A stretch of DNA of 64,000 bases from Ailanthus altissimus (Eukaryota; Streptophyta; Magnoliopsida; Sapindales; Simaroubaceae). How positions within the stretch are numbered: the stretch's first letter is position 1; the number at the start of each line of letters is the position of its first letter. The stretch spans positions 2,740,501 through 2,804,500 of the forward strand of contig OX327696.1 in NCBI GenBank assembly GCA_946807835.1, given 5' to 3'. Below the pieces are notes generated by a model that had not been told where the DNA came from, did no database searches, and saw nothing but the letters and a program-made list of their open reading frames with translations. Below, in pieces: positions 32,005 through 44,121 of the stretch. Both the position numbers and the translations under genes were made by a program.

Positions 32005-33524
32005 CTAATCCTACATTGAGACCACTCTCTTTATAAAAGCCATTCAATTTAAAACTAGCTATATAAATGTCCAAATTTGGATCTGTTATATTAAATATAT
32101 AAAATTATCATTGTCTAGAAACCCATAATTTTCAAAGATCATTTAATATATCATAATCAATTCATCATTTGACCACCCTTCTGAAGAAACTGATAATTGT
32201 TTGAAAAGTCACTAAACATCGAGTTCATAAAGTTTTTCAATAATTCCAAGTTCTAAATGTTCCTTATAATGTATAATTCCTTGAGTTACAAAATTAGATA
32301 CAAAATCAAAACATGATATTAATATAAGTCATTATCATACATAAATTCTATAGATATATTATGATTATTCCTCTATTTCATGCAATCTTCCTCAACAATT
32401 AATACAACTCATGAAATTATCATCAAGTTCTCAATTCATTAAGTTTTCAAAACTCATAACTTCATATAAATCACATGATAAACACAAAGATTATAGCAAA
32501 AGTTATAGGAATACCTTTTTGGTCTTAAATATTTTTCATAACACCAAACCTTTTTGTATTTTCTTCTTCATCTTCTCTTGCTAAGTTTAAAAAGAATTAG
32601 GTAGCTGGCTAGGTTAGGGAAAGAGGGGTTTATATAATGTTTAAAAATTTACCTTTTTGCCCTTTATTGGATATTATCAATCCAATATAATATTTGCTCT
32701 TTTCTCAAACTGGCACCTAATCCAAATTGTATTATATATTTTGGGCCTAGTCTTATTAAGCCTAAATAAGTCATAGTTGAACTTACTATGTAAGTTCAAA
32801 CTTAATATATAACAAGCTCAATATTAACTTGGTAATAGATTCATATTATTAGTAATAAACAAATCATTAGTAAAATGAAAAGTTTCTTCTTCCTAATATT
32901 ATAGAACATAAACATCATAAAACAAGCAAAAATGCGCTAGTCCTTACAACTTTGCCTCCTTGAAAAGTGGTAACAGAATATTACACTTTTTAATCGAGTC
33001 ATATCATGTCTTAAAATAAGTAAAAGGGCCTCACTTTAAGGTTAGGACAGTTAAGAAGAGTTGTCTATCATATGTAAATATGGATAAACTTTTTGCAAAC
33101 TTCAAAATAGTTCCTTGTGAGGGTTGTGTACTTAGCAACACCCTCTCTAGGAAAGCATGATATCATAAGAATTCTCTGAAGAGGTTCATAGCCTTTGCCT
33201 TTGAAGCAAGATAGCAAAAGTCTTTCTTTACAAGTAGACTATAGCAACTTCCATAAAAACATAAACAAAGCCTTCCTACATAGGAAGCACAAAATACTTT
33301 GTAAGAAGCACGAGGATTCATAATCATTTTCTAGAACAATGAAGTATCCAATAAAAAAATTTCTTAGGCAACTATGCCACTGTACTACAAAGGTCAACAA
33401 TCCCTCAACAAATACTTTCAACAAAAAGGTTAACATGAAAAAAGTGTTTGGGAAGTATCATTTAACTTTATCTCTGACTATATATATATCTTATCCAAAT
33501 TATTATGCTTTTGTGGAAGTAGTG
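32005..33524. other. no gene recognised; AT-rich spacer
   Basis: No supported reading frame. The stretch at about 32,560-33,000 has features of an old minus-strand LTR start, but no partner was found. Confidence 0.4.
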
Positions 33525-34580
33525 CTCAGTTTTTGCATTTTATCATATATTCTCCTAAGTTTACCATAAGATGTGTAACTTACTATTTTTTCTTACATGA
33601 TCACATGATTATTATATGAAATGCATGGAAGCATTCTTTTGTATGATTCTTTTTAGGGACTAAATAGCAATGGAAGAAAGTATTGTAGCTTCAAAAATAA
33701 TTAGACAAAAGCAAGACAACAATGGTAATATCCACGACATATCTAGAAGCTTTAAAATGCTTCTACACACATTATCCTTTATATTAGAAACATCTTTAAC
33801 ATTAAAAAAGGATCTAACTATCAAGCCAGAGATTTTATGGAAAGATATAGGAAGCATGAAAGTACAAAGAGCACGCTAGCAAAAAAGCGAAGTTCATTTA
33901 GAACACTTCCGTTTACTCACTTTTAAGAGGTGTATCTGTTAGGCCCATTATTTATAAGCTCAACTAGCTCACACATAGCCTAGTCTACATGCTAATAATT
34001 TTGGTCCATTATACTAGGTTATCAAGCCTGTAACCTTATGGGTCCTGCAAGTTTTTACATTATATCATATATTCACTTAAGTTTACCACAAGATGTATAA
34101 TTTACTATTTTTTCTCAAATGATCACATAATTATTATATGAAATGCATGGAAGCATTCTTTCATATGATTCTTTTTAGGGACTAAATAGCAATGGAAGAA
34201 AGTATTGTAGCTTCGAAAGTAATTAGACAAAAGCAAGACAACGATGGTAATATCCAAGGCACCTCTAGAAGCTTTAAAATGCTTCTACACATATGTATCC
34301 TTTATATTAGAAACATCTTCAACATTAAAAAAGGATCTAACTATCAAAGTCGAAGATTTTATAAAAAGATATAGGAAGCATGAAAGTACAAAAAGCTCGC
34401 TGGTAAAAAAAGAAAACTTCATTTAGAAGGCTTCCACTCCTTTACTTTTGAGGGGGTGTATTTGTTAGGCACATTATTTATAGACTCAACTAGCTCACAC
34501 ATAGCTAGTCCATATGCTAATGATTTTGGTCCATTACGCTAGGTTATCAAACCCGTAACCCTATGGGTCCCGTAAATGGG
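33525..34580 (+). repeat. tandem duplication, 522-bp period
   Basis: Two direct copies: 33525-34046 and 34047 to about 34580. Each has a short frame starting MEESIVASK (33670 and 34192), then a purine-rich stretch ('ttttgagggggtg' in copy 2) and 'TGTTAGG', which looks like a polypurine tract followed by an LTR start. The copies differ at scattered positions, including small indels. It may be two 3' ends of a non-autonomous LTR element. The short frames are not claimed as genes. Confidence 0.75.
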
Positions 34581-35969
34581 TCATGGGCCCTATGAAAAGG
34601 TGTGAATGGATTACAATTCAAATTTTATTGAGATTTTAATTATTTAATTATTATTTTACAAGAAGAAGAATTTTTTACAAGTGAATTTTTTTTACTTAAA
34701 TTCTTTTTCTTAGTATGAATTGGATTATAATTCCTAATTAACTATAGTCTAATTAAATTATATTTTGATTTTAATTTATACATTTATATTCTAATACAAA
34801 TTGAGATTTATGTACTATAAATAAGTATGTTGCATTGACTCATGATTCATTTAATTAGTGTATATGGACTTACATATTTTATATGAATTTCTTACACTCG
34901 ATGCTTAAAATTTTATGCTAATTATTCATATATACATTAATTATTATCCTGTTTATTTTTTAGATACTTCTTACATTTAACATCTCTCTTTTAATTAAAT
35001 ATTAATTTAAGTGTCAAAATTTTTTTTATAGTAAAATTATACTTTCTTTGCAAATTTAAAGAGAGATCGAGAATAAAATTTCCTGCAATGTACCTTAAAT
35101 GGCAGCTTTATTGACTTTTAAATGAAATAAAAAGGCGTGTGTGATTAAAAATTTAAATAAATAGATTTTGATCTAAGCCGACGTGAGTCCTATGGCCTGT
35201 CCTAGACCGCAATGTGACCTGCGCGTTGGTAGCTACGTGGTTGCATGTAGGCCCTATCAATTTTTTTATTTGTTAATACTATTGTTTATTAAATGCTATT
35301 TAGAAATTGCAAAACTTAATATTTTATAAGAAATGACTTTATTATGGCTTTCAAGCCCTCATGAAGCATATTACCAACCATTGAACAAATGCAATTACTT
35401 ATAAGAAAATTTGATTTTATAACATGAAAATCCAAGCTTTGGGCCGCATTAATTCCGATCCAAAAAGATTCGGATAGTTGCATCATGTTTATTTTATTTT
35501 TTAGCCATAATTATCTTATTATCATGAGCTAAATTTATTTTATAGGGTTATTACTTGAACTCAATATATGAACTTAATTGTTGGATCTTTTTAATATTTA
35601 TTTGAACTTAATTCTTCATTATTTAAATTATTTGTTCTTAATTCCTTCATAATATCAGATCAATATTGTGAATGATTTGATAATATATTGATAAACTTAG
35701 AAGATGCATAATTGCATTTAGACCTATATAATTTGATGCAAGATTGTAGAGTAACATTCAATGTTGCATAGCAAGTTTTGAATTAGGTTAGAAATATGCC
35801 CAATTGGCATGCATGGTCAATAAGACTTATTCTTTATGAATCTTAATTTATTACAAGTACCATAGAAATATAAGTATTTGGTAAATTAGGATATACTTGT
35901 ATAACCTTGAAAAAAGCTTGTGAATACATTAGTGTCTTGATCAATAATAAAAATGTGGGATGTAAATAT
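34581..35969. other. no gene recognised; AT-rich, perhaps rest of LTR
   Basis: AT-rich, no supported frame. The first ~350 bp may continue the LTR-like part of the tandem unit. The 5' portion expected for the gypsy LTR ending at 37735 is not found here. Confidence 0.4.
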
Positions 35970-37735
35970 TAAAAGATCAATGAGGTCAAATTTTTATAAT
36001 TTTCTAAAACGTATCAGTTCATTATAGTATTTGATTTATAGATTTTCAAAGTTATGGAATAAAATAGTTTTAAAATACTTTTCGCAAGAATTTTGAAGTG
36101 AAATATTTATCATGATTTAAATGTGTCAAGAATATTTCTGTGGTATTTTTATAATTTTTGAGTTAGTATATGATTTTATAAAATTGAAAGACTGAATACT
36201 GTTCAGTAAATATCTTGATCCCTCCAGAATAATAGTTTGAATTTGATGGTGTTTATGACATGGATTGTGTAGGAATTATAATATAATATTCATACGTAAG
36301 GAGGATATATGAGTTAAAAAAGATATATTCTAATTTTGGAGTAATTGGACATCATTTGATGTATAAGAAAATTTTATTAAGTGTAAGTGGTCAGAATGAC
36401 AGGTTTTGAGAAACTAAGTAATTAGACCAATTCGATATGATAAGTGTAATATGTGTAATTTTCTAAGCTAATTAAAGTGTTTTGTGTGAATGTTGAGGCT
36501 AATGAAAGGATTAATCTTCATTGATAGGTTAAGGAGAATTAAGCCTTGTACCCGAAAGTGCTAAGAGGTAAGTATACTAAACTTTTTTCTAAAATCACAA
36601 TAAACATAGTTATTGTTATGTATGATTTTGTAAATGTGCTTAGGAATATGTTTATCTTATGTCAAAGTACACTTTGATATGAAATATGGAAGACATGTGT
36701 TTATGAATGTAAGCATGGACATATATGACATATATATGTTTTTGAAAGTGAGCTTTCAAAATGAAATATGTTTAACAAAGAAAGCTTTTGAAATGTAATA
36801 TGTCTATGAGAAACATTTTTTATTTTGAGGATGCTTGAACTCACTGTTGACTTAGTATGCTTCTTATGTGATTTGTGGAGCCTTTATATGTGGCATTTCC
36901 TTTGAAATTGGTATATATTATATGTTCCGTATATAAGGAGGATCCTATTAGTACCTAAAAGAAGAGTGAGTCATCACATTCTTGTGGTGGCGTATTGATG
37001 TATGTGAGAGAACTGACTGATGACCAGGGTGAGAATTTGGCCCTTACTTTTGGGCATGAGCGTTATATATGTGTAATTTAAACCTGACTTGTACTATTCC
37101 TCTCGTATGGTATGTCATATGCGAGTGACATTTAACTCATTATGTGATATGTGATATGAAAGTCCTACTAAATAGTAGTCGAGTGATGGTATTCTTATTA
37201 TATATTTTGAAAGAACGTGTAAGCGCTTACCTGATATGTGATTTGATAAGATTATAATTTTGATTTATCACGGTATATCATACATATGCATTGTGTATAT
37301 ATATGAATTTGTATTTTGATATGTGAAAAATTAGTATGCTTACTGAGTTTTATACTCATTATAGTTTATGGTGATTTCAGGTAAATAAGGTATATGTGTG
37401 TTTAGTGGATTTGGCAAGGCTTCTGTTGTCCCTTAGGTTCCCTAAGTTGCTAGGTCGTCAAGGGTTTCATTTGTGGACACGTAGTTTAAGATATTTTATT
37501 TGCCCCTATTAAATAAATAATTATGTATTATTTTATTTGGTGTAGTTGTATTTGGTTTATGTTTCACCAAGTATGATCACGAGTGGAACTTTATGTTGAC
37601 TTTACTAGCAACTTGCTAATGATTCCTATGTTGAATTTAAGTTTGAAATTTAATTCAATATTAATTATAAGTGCACATTATTGAATGAGTATAAGTTATA
37701 TCATGTGTCAGATCTTTTGGGTCTAGGGTGTGACA
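35970..37735 (+). repeat. 5' LTR of gypsy element, 5'-truncated
   Basis: Aligns with 42348-44121 of the 3' LTR and ends TAGGGTGTGACA at 37735, followed by the PBS. About 840 bp present at the start of the 3' LTR have no counterpart here. Confidence 0.75.
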
Positions 37736-37743
37736 GCTTTTAG

Positions 37744-37757
37744 TGGTATCAGAGTTA
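37744..37757 (+). other. tRNA-Met primer-binding site of gypsy element
   Basis: TGGTATCAGAGTTA lies 8 bases after the LTR end, matching the usual initiator tRNA-Met primer core. Confidence 0.8.
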
Positions 37758-37879
37758 AGATATAATTCTGTAGACTTTTAGGTGTCAAGTCAAAGGTACT
37801 GAGCAGATGCCAAATCTTTAGGATTGTATTTGTAGCTTTGTTGTATAAATGTTTGATATCTTGCTTAATTTTTGTATAA

Positions 37880-38220
37880 TTTTGAAAACATGACACATTA
37901 TCCAATAGCTGCTAAAATTATTGTTGTTGTAGATAATGATACTTTCATGGATCTTAATGTTACCATCTAGGATTGTTTTTTTTAAGTTATGACTAATATG
38001 CTTAGCAAGAATGACGCCGAACATTTTATAATGATAATTTACATGTTATAGAGAAAATTGAGATAATTTTCTCAATGTCAAAATATTGAGAAGTAGAGTA
38101 TTGAAGACATCAATTGAAATAACTTTTATTGAAAAGGAAAACAACAACAACAACAATAGCAGCAACAAAAGAACAATAGAGGCTATTGACTGAGATTTAA
38201 ATCTATTTTGTGCTTCTTCT
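37880..38220 (+). pseudogene. gag remnant of gypsy element
   Basis: Plus-strand DNA in the position of gag, after the PBS. A few gag-like stretches (for example NDAEHFI near 38,012 and a Q/N-rich run encoded by 'caacaacaac' near 38,140) are interrupted by stops. This is a weak assignment based mainly on location. Confidence 0.35.
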
Positions 38221-38269
38221 CACTGTCATGAGTAGACTAATCTAACCGATGCAATGTTGGTTTAGACAG

Positions 38270-38834
38270 AGTAATAAAAGTTTGTATTGATTAATCAGTT
38301 GATTAACAATTGGAGCAGAAATAAGAATTCGCCGTGCTAGAAGTGGGATGGATTGTCTTTCTGCTGCATAGTTAAGAAAAGATAACAACCCATTTTAAAA
38401 ATCATTAACATTTAACAAACCAATAAATTTTTAGTGGATTTGTAATTGTGCCCATGAGGCAATTTGAAAAATTTTCTCTAAGGTCCCAAAACCTCCTGGT
38501 AATGCTATGAAGGCATCTGCATACCTAAGCATTTGAGCCATTCGCTCATGCATATATGAGACTTGTAACTCATCCCCAACTGTTTTTTCTACAATATTTT
38601 TAATAGTTAGAGATTTTGGAATGATACCCAAACTTGACTACCTTTATTGTGGGCATCTTTTGCTATAGACCCCAATAACCCATGGTTACCTCCTCCATAT
38701 ATTAAATGTATATTTCGCTCAGTTAATACCTTACTAAGATTTTTTGCAGCTTTTATAAACTCTTCAGTATTTTTAGAGTTGGATCTACAAAAGAAAATTT
38801 TTTTTGTGAATCGATGAGCTGGGATTTTCTCCAT
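38270..38834 (-). pseudogene. LOG-like phosphoribohydrolase, intronless pseudogene
   Basis: On the minus strand from ATG at 38834 (MEKIPAHRF). It matches the LONELY GUY family, which releases active cytokinin bases from cytokinin riboside 5'-monophosphates in the cytosol. Motifs: IHLIYGGGNHGLLGSIA (family GGG-x-x-GLMG), then ALPGGFGTLEK (family PGGxGTxEE, here EK instead of EE), SWAQLQIH, FIGLLNV, and near the end ILISAPIVNQLI. Breaks: a 1-base loss near 38,630 (GSQV to GIIPKSL), TAA after QIH (38431-38433), and another stop shortly after. Plant LOG genes normally have several introns; here about 180 codons run without one, so it looks retro-copied. It sits inside a gypsy element downstream of a pararetrovirus-like fragment. 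Gene identity is firm, its origin is not. Confidence 0.85.
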
Positions 38835-38895
38835 TGTTATACTTTCCCTAATCTTTGAATGTTTTCGAGTTTGTATAAGAATATAAAAATAATGT

Positions 38896-38906
38896 ATTTA
38901 TAAAAG
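38896..38906 (-). promoter_or_regulatory. TATA-like motif upstream of LOG-like frame
   Basis: The minus strand reads CTTTTATAAATACATT about 65 bases before the LOG-like ATG. It is plausible as a TATA box, but AT-rich DNA makes chance matches likely. Confidence 0.35.
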
Positions 38907-39136
38907 AAAAATATTTGATAACAGCTGCGGAGCATATGTGTAAGTATGTTCAAGTATATATTTTTCTCAGTTCTTGTGAGGCAAAAAGAAAAGAATGAGT
39001 TTTACTTTGTCATTTATAAGGGACAATAAGTAGTAAAATTTTGAAAAAATATTTGTTAATATGCAAGTGTGATAAAATTGAGATAGAAGCGTGATGAGTT
39101 AGGTAAGATGATTAAGAAAAGTCAAATAAAGACCCC

Positions 39137-39144
39137 TTTTATAA
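39137..39144 (-). promoter_or_regulatory. TATA box-like motif between RNase H fragment and LOG-like frame
   Basis: The minus strand reads AAGTTTATAAAAGGGGTC, a strong plant TATA context, about 305 bases before the LOG-like ATG. Upstream of it (plus 39,310-39,355) the motif TGACATAAAGATAAA occurs twice. The layout resembles a viral intergenic promoter plus leader, but this is an inference. Confidence 0.45.
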
Positions 39145-39599
39145 ACTTAGGGACTTTGCCATTTTGGCACTAATAACCGACAATGCATTTATGATTTGAA
39201 GACTTTTTAGGCTAACATCTAGATTTTTAACTTGAGACCAAATTAACTTTATTAATTATAAGGATTTTTATGGTCTTAACATGAATTTTTTTTGCCGATA
39301 GATTAAAAGCAGACATGACATAAAGATAAAACATACTTGACATAAAGATAAAGCAAAAGTACTCCTATTATGATTAATTGCTAAATGATGAGTAGTTGAA
39401 TTATCATTATCATATCCTTGGATAAAGTCATTGAATTGGGTCTAAAAATTTTTCGTGTCTGGTGATGTGGTACCTATTGAGCTAGTTCTCATCAATAAAG
39501 TTGCTTTTCTTTGGACTTCACTGTCAGTTGGATAAGGTTAGGAATCTTAGAATAATGATAAAGTGAAGTTGGGTTGGAAAGATATTTCATCAATCTGCA

Positions 39600-41000
39600 T
39601 GTGGTCACCTGGTATATTGGGCTATGAAAAGTTGTCCACATTTAGAGGATGTTCATTTGGATTTGGAAAGTAGTGGTGGTGTCTAGAGTAGTCAGTGTCT
39701 CTTTGATGTGATAGAGTAGCACGGATCTGGTTTCTATGAAAAATAGAATTTGCATTATTCGTTCTTTCAGAAAAGTCTGATGGCACATTCTCACAAGGTG
39801 CTTGGTCATAGGGAGACAACCACATCTAAGGTGGAATAATTTGATTTTCTTCTGCCAAAACCTTTTCAAGTGCTCTGAGCTCTATTTTGTGTTCTTCTTG
39901 GAATAACTACAAAGAGTATGCGAAGGTGAAATAATCTTTAACAGTAGGGTAATAATGAATCTCATGGTTTGAAAACATCATTCCTTTTCTTTGGAGTAAT
40001 AGGTATATGTGCAGATATCTGGGATTGACTAAATTGTTTAAGTGCCTATACAATATATGTTGTAGCTTGCTATTCTACCAAGATTTTAGATAAAACTATT
40101 GGAGGAAAATGCATACAGGATTTTCTTCATTATGTTGCTGTATCCAGTCCAGAATATTTTATAATAAAAGCTCTATTGCAATAATGTATAGATCCAACAG
40201 ATACCAGAGCATGTAAAGGACAGATTTTGACCATTTTGGAGAAGAGTGATTCGATGAGATGGACAAATAGGTAATCCAGATTAAAAAGAGGACCACCGAT
40301 TACAGGGTAACCATGTTCTTGAACTACCTCTATTGCATAATGCTGGATTAATTCTTTAGCTGCTGAGTGAAGTGTTCTGGTTTGGATGAGCTCTGATAGT
40401 TTAGAAGGAGTGAAAGGTACAGGAAGAATGGGTGTAAAGTTATTCATCATGAATATTGTAAGAGGCTTGGTTTTCTTTATTGCTGAAAAAGTGGTTGTGA
40501 AGTTTAGGCTATTTATAGGGTTTTGTGAAAGAAAATCAGCAATCGTTTTGTCCTTTCTTTTTACGTGGATGGCGTTAAAGGAATAATTGAAAATCTATAT
40601 TTGCCATCGCAGTAATTGTGCTAGTGGAATCTTTTTCTGTTTGAAACTGAGCATATTAAGAAAAGCAGATATATCAATCTCAATGAGAAAATAATGTCCA
40701 ATAAGATGAACTATGTTTTAAAGAGTTAAAGTAAGAGATATAATGCTAAGATCTATGGTTTAAGAATCAATTGAACTATAGGTTTTTCTATTCAAGTTGA
40801 TTCTGATCATTTAAGACAATGCCTTCAATATTTTGATTTAAAACTTTAGATTTAAATGACAACTTCGTTGTGTAGAATGCTAAATTATTTTCATTTTGAG
40901 AATAATATCAAGGTAGTGAATGATATTATGACATATGAGTACATGTTGAACGGATTAAATTTTTTAGAGAAATTAAGAATTATATTTAAGAGGTTAGTAT
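39600..41000 (-). pseudogene. pararetrovirus-like RNase H tail and downstream region
   Basis: Minus-strand decayed frame. From about 40,700 to 40,520 it shows an RNase H end: HYFLIEIDISAFLNML, LLRWQ, a stop, then a KRKDKTIADFLSQ motif. It continues into a more open stretch (40450-40130, MMNNFTPILPVPFTPSKLSE) and a last piece (39869-39622, including ALEKVLAEENQIIPP in another frame). The LRW...ADFLS pattern is typical of caulimovirid RNase H ends, though some Ty3/gypsy proteins share part of it. Several stops and shifts are visible and upstream polymerase was not found, so it is a non-functional old copy. The region after RNase H was not recognised. Confidence 0.45.
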
Positions 41001-41119
41001 AGGCATTCTACGTCTATGTCATTTTTTAATGAATAAAAAATAAAGTATATAAATGCCCATTAAATATTGAACGAACGGGTAAAAAGAATAAAAATATGTG
41101 TGTATAAATTTTATAATTA

Positions 41120-41465
41120 AACTCTATATTTATTGGTCCATTTGAGATCCTTGAAGGTACAGATGATATGGTTAATCAATTTTTTCTTTTGCGTTATTAT
41201 TATAAGTTCATAATATGTGCCATGTGTTTATTTTTTGGATATATGTCTTGTACTCCTCTCATATACTAAGCTATAGGTCACTTAAATTTAGATATAATTT
41301 AACATATGAATAAGTATTTATCAGGATTTTAGACCAAAATGAACAAATTCTATATACTTAGAAGATTGCTTTGTAAAAGTTTTATGAATAAACTATACAG
41401 TTGAAAAGACAACTTGGAAACGAGAAGAGGAAATAAGATCTAGGTATCCTCATATATTTGCTTAA
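41120..41465 (+). pseudogene. C-terminal end of gypsy pol (integrase/chromodomain tail)
   Basis: The plus strand shows IGPFEILEGTDD (41132) and, in another frame, VEKTTWKREEEIRSRYPHIF ending at TAA 41463-41465. These correspond to the integrase C-terminus and the final chromodomain-like segment of plant chromoviruses (Tekay/Del type). Only the last part of pol is left, and the frame is broken between the two motifs. Confidence 0.75.
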
Positions 41466-41473
41466 GCCATGAA

Positions 41474-41507
41474 TTTCGAGGATGAAATTCTTATAAGAAT
41501 TGGAGAA
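41474..41507 (+). other. polypurine-type tract of gypsy element
   Basis: The stretch 'ttcgaggatgaaattctt' followed by 'aagaattggagaat' is the characteristic chromovirus sequence before the 3' LTR, here slightly worn. Confidence 0.65.
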
Positions 41508-44121
41508 TGGTAGTAACCACTTATCTAACACCGAAAAGAATAAATATTTATATATATGTATAATATTCATATTTTATTTGCATGTGGATGATACTTAATT
41601 TATGTATTGTTTGTATAGATTAAGGAAATACTATTAGTATTGGGTTTATTTGCAAGACTTTAGATTTATTTTAGGGACCAAATTATAATACTTTAAAAGA
41701 TTTGGGGGTTAATTTATAAATATAAAAAGTTAGCCTCTTAGTATAAAGATACATAATTTAAACTCTAATTTACTCATTTTCGTGCCGAGCCACCCCTTTA
41801 GAGAGAGAAAAGAGAGAAATAGAGGGGAGAGAAAAAGAAGAAAAAGAAATTGAAATTTTGAATTTTAAGGTATATCATAACTATTTCTCAATTTATTGAT
41901 GTTAATTAAGTTAATTTCTTTAAGTTTTTATTTCTGAAAAAATGAAAAATTGGGGATTTGATGTGGATTTTGTAAGATATATTGAGAATTGATGACGATT
42001 ATGTAGATAGCTTGATAAATCATGATGAATTGTAAAATTTCTACTTCATAGTCTCTTGATCCGAAAATTTTATAAATTGTTGTGCTTTGATTCTGATTTT
42101 GGTTTTTGAGACTATGGAACTAGACATGTATAGAATCATTTGAGACGTTGAATTGATTAAAATTTTAAAAATTGAATTTGTAGTGAATTTACCGAAATGA
42201 TCCTAAAATTATAAAAATTGTTGTGTTAACAGTATAATATAGTGACAAATAATTTTTTATCTTCTAAATGATCTTTAAAAATTATGAAGTTATAGAATAT
42301 AATAAATTTATATGTCTAATATGATATATTTAAAGTTACAAATTTAGATCAATGTGGTTAAATGTTTATGAGTTTTTAAAATGTATTCGCTCATTACAGT
42401 ATTTGATTAACAGATTTTTAAAGTTATGGAATAAAATAGTTTAAAATACTTTTGGTAAGGATTTTGAAATGAAATATTTATCATGAATTTAAATATGTGT
42501 CAAGAGTATTTCTGTGGTATTTTTATAATTTTTGAGTTAGTATATGATTTTATAAAATTAGGAGATTTAATATTATTTAGTAAATATCTTAATCTCGCCA
42601 GAATAATAGTTTGGATTTGATGGTGTTTATGAAATAGATTGTATAGGAATTATGATATAATATTTATACATAAGAAGGATATATGAGTTAAAAAAAGATA
42701 TATTCTGATTTTGGAGCAATTGGACATCATTTGATGTATAAGAAAATTTTGTTAAGTATAAGTAGACAGAATGACAGGTTTTGAGAAACCAAGTAATTAG
42801 ACCAATTTGATGTGATAAGTGCAATATATGTAATTTTGTAAGCTATTTAAAGTGTTTTGTGTGAATGTTGAGGCTAATGAAAGGATTAATCTTCATTGAT
42901 AGATTAAGGAGAATTAAGCCCTGTACCCCTGAAAGTGCTAAGAGGTAAGTATACTAGACTTTTTTTTTTCTGAAATCACAATAAACATAGTTATTATTAT
43001 GTATGATTTTGTAAATGTACTTAGGAATATGTTTATATTATGTCAAAGTATATTTTAATATAAAATGTGAAAGACATGTGTTTTTGAATGTAAGCATGGA
43101 CATACATGACATATATGTGTTTTTGAAAGTGAACTTTCAAAATGAAATGTGTTTAACAAAGAAAGCTTTTGAAGTGTAATATGTCAATGAGAAACATATT
43201 TTTGTTTTGAGGATGCTTGAACTCAGTATTGACTTAGTAGGCATCTTATGTGATTTGTAGAGCTTTTATGTATGGCCTTTCATTCAGAATTGGTATATGT
43301 TATATGTTCCATATGTAGAGAAGTTCATATTGGTACCTAAAGGAAGTGTGAGTCATCGCATTCGTGTGGTGGCATATTGGTGCATATGAGAGGACTCACC
43401 GATGATTAGAATGACGATTTGGCTCTTACCTTCGGGCATAAACATTATATGCGTAATTTAAACCTCACTTGTACTATTTCTCTCAAACGATGTATCCTCT
43501 ATGAGTGACATTTAGCTTATTATATGATATGTGATATGAAAGTCCTCCTAAGTAGTAGTTAAATGATGGTATTCCTATTATATGTTTTAAAAGAACGTGT
43601 AAGCGCTTACCTGATATGTGATTTGATAAGATTATAATTTTAATTTATCACGACATATCATACATGTGCATTATGTATATATATATATATGTATTTATAT
43701 TTTGATATATGAAAAATTAGTATGCTTATTGAGTTTTATACTCATTATAGTTTATGGTGATTTTAGGTAAATGAGGTATATGTGTGTTTAGTGGATTTGG
43801 CAAGGCTTCTGCTGTCCCTTAAGTTCTCTAAGTTGCTAGGTTGCTAAGTGTTTAATTTGTGGACACGTAGTTTAAGATATTTGATTTGTTCCTATTAAAT
43901 AAATACTTATGTATAATTTTATTAGGTATGGTTGTATTTGGTTTATGTTTCACCAAGTATGGTCATGAGTAAAACTTTGTGTTAAACTTACTAGCAACTT
44001 GCTAAGGATTCCTATGCTAAATTTAAGTTTGAAATTTTATGCAATATTAATTATGAGTGCATATTATTGAATGAGTGTAAGTTATGTCATGTGTTAGATC
44101 TTTTAAGTCTGGGGCGTGACA
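41508..44121 (+). repeat. 3' LTR of gypsy element (~2.6 kb)
   Basis: Starts TGGTAGTAACCAC right after the purine-rich tract and ends GGGGCGTGACA at 44121. The last 1,774 bp match the 5' LTR. It contains a short TA repeat at about 43,678-43,690 and GA-rich DNA at 41,805-41,860. It truncates the Copia fragment to its right. Confidence 0.75.

Larger units (their letters stand above)
35970..44121 (+). mobile_element. Ty3/gypsy chromovirus-like element with foreign interior
   Basis: A 5' LTR (truncated, 35970-37735), PBS at 37744, a scrap of gag, a long foreign minus-strand block (about 38,270-41,000), the last part of pol (to 41465), a PPT-like tract and a 3' LTR (41508-44121). Both LTRs end in GTGTGACA or GCGTGACA and align by eye over about 1.77 kb with many differences, so the element is old. 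Most of gag-pol is gone, and the element could have moved only with help. Confidence 0.75.

Noticed and set aside
40386..40586. Plus-strand open frame of 66 codons in the gypsy interior
   Set aside because: It overlaps the better-supported minus-strand pararetrovirus-like region and has no recognisable motif.
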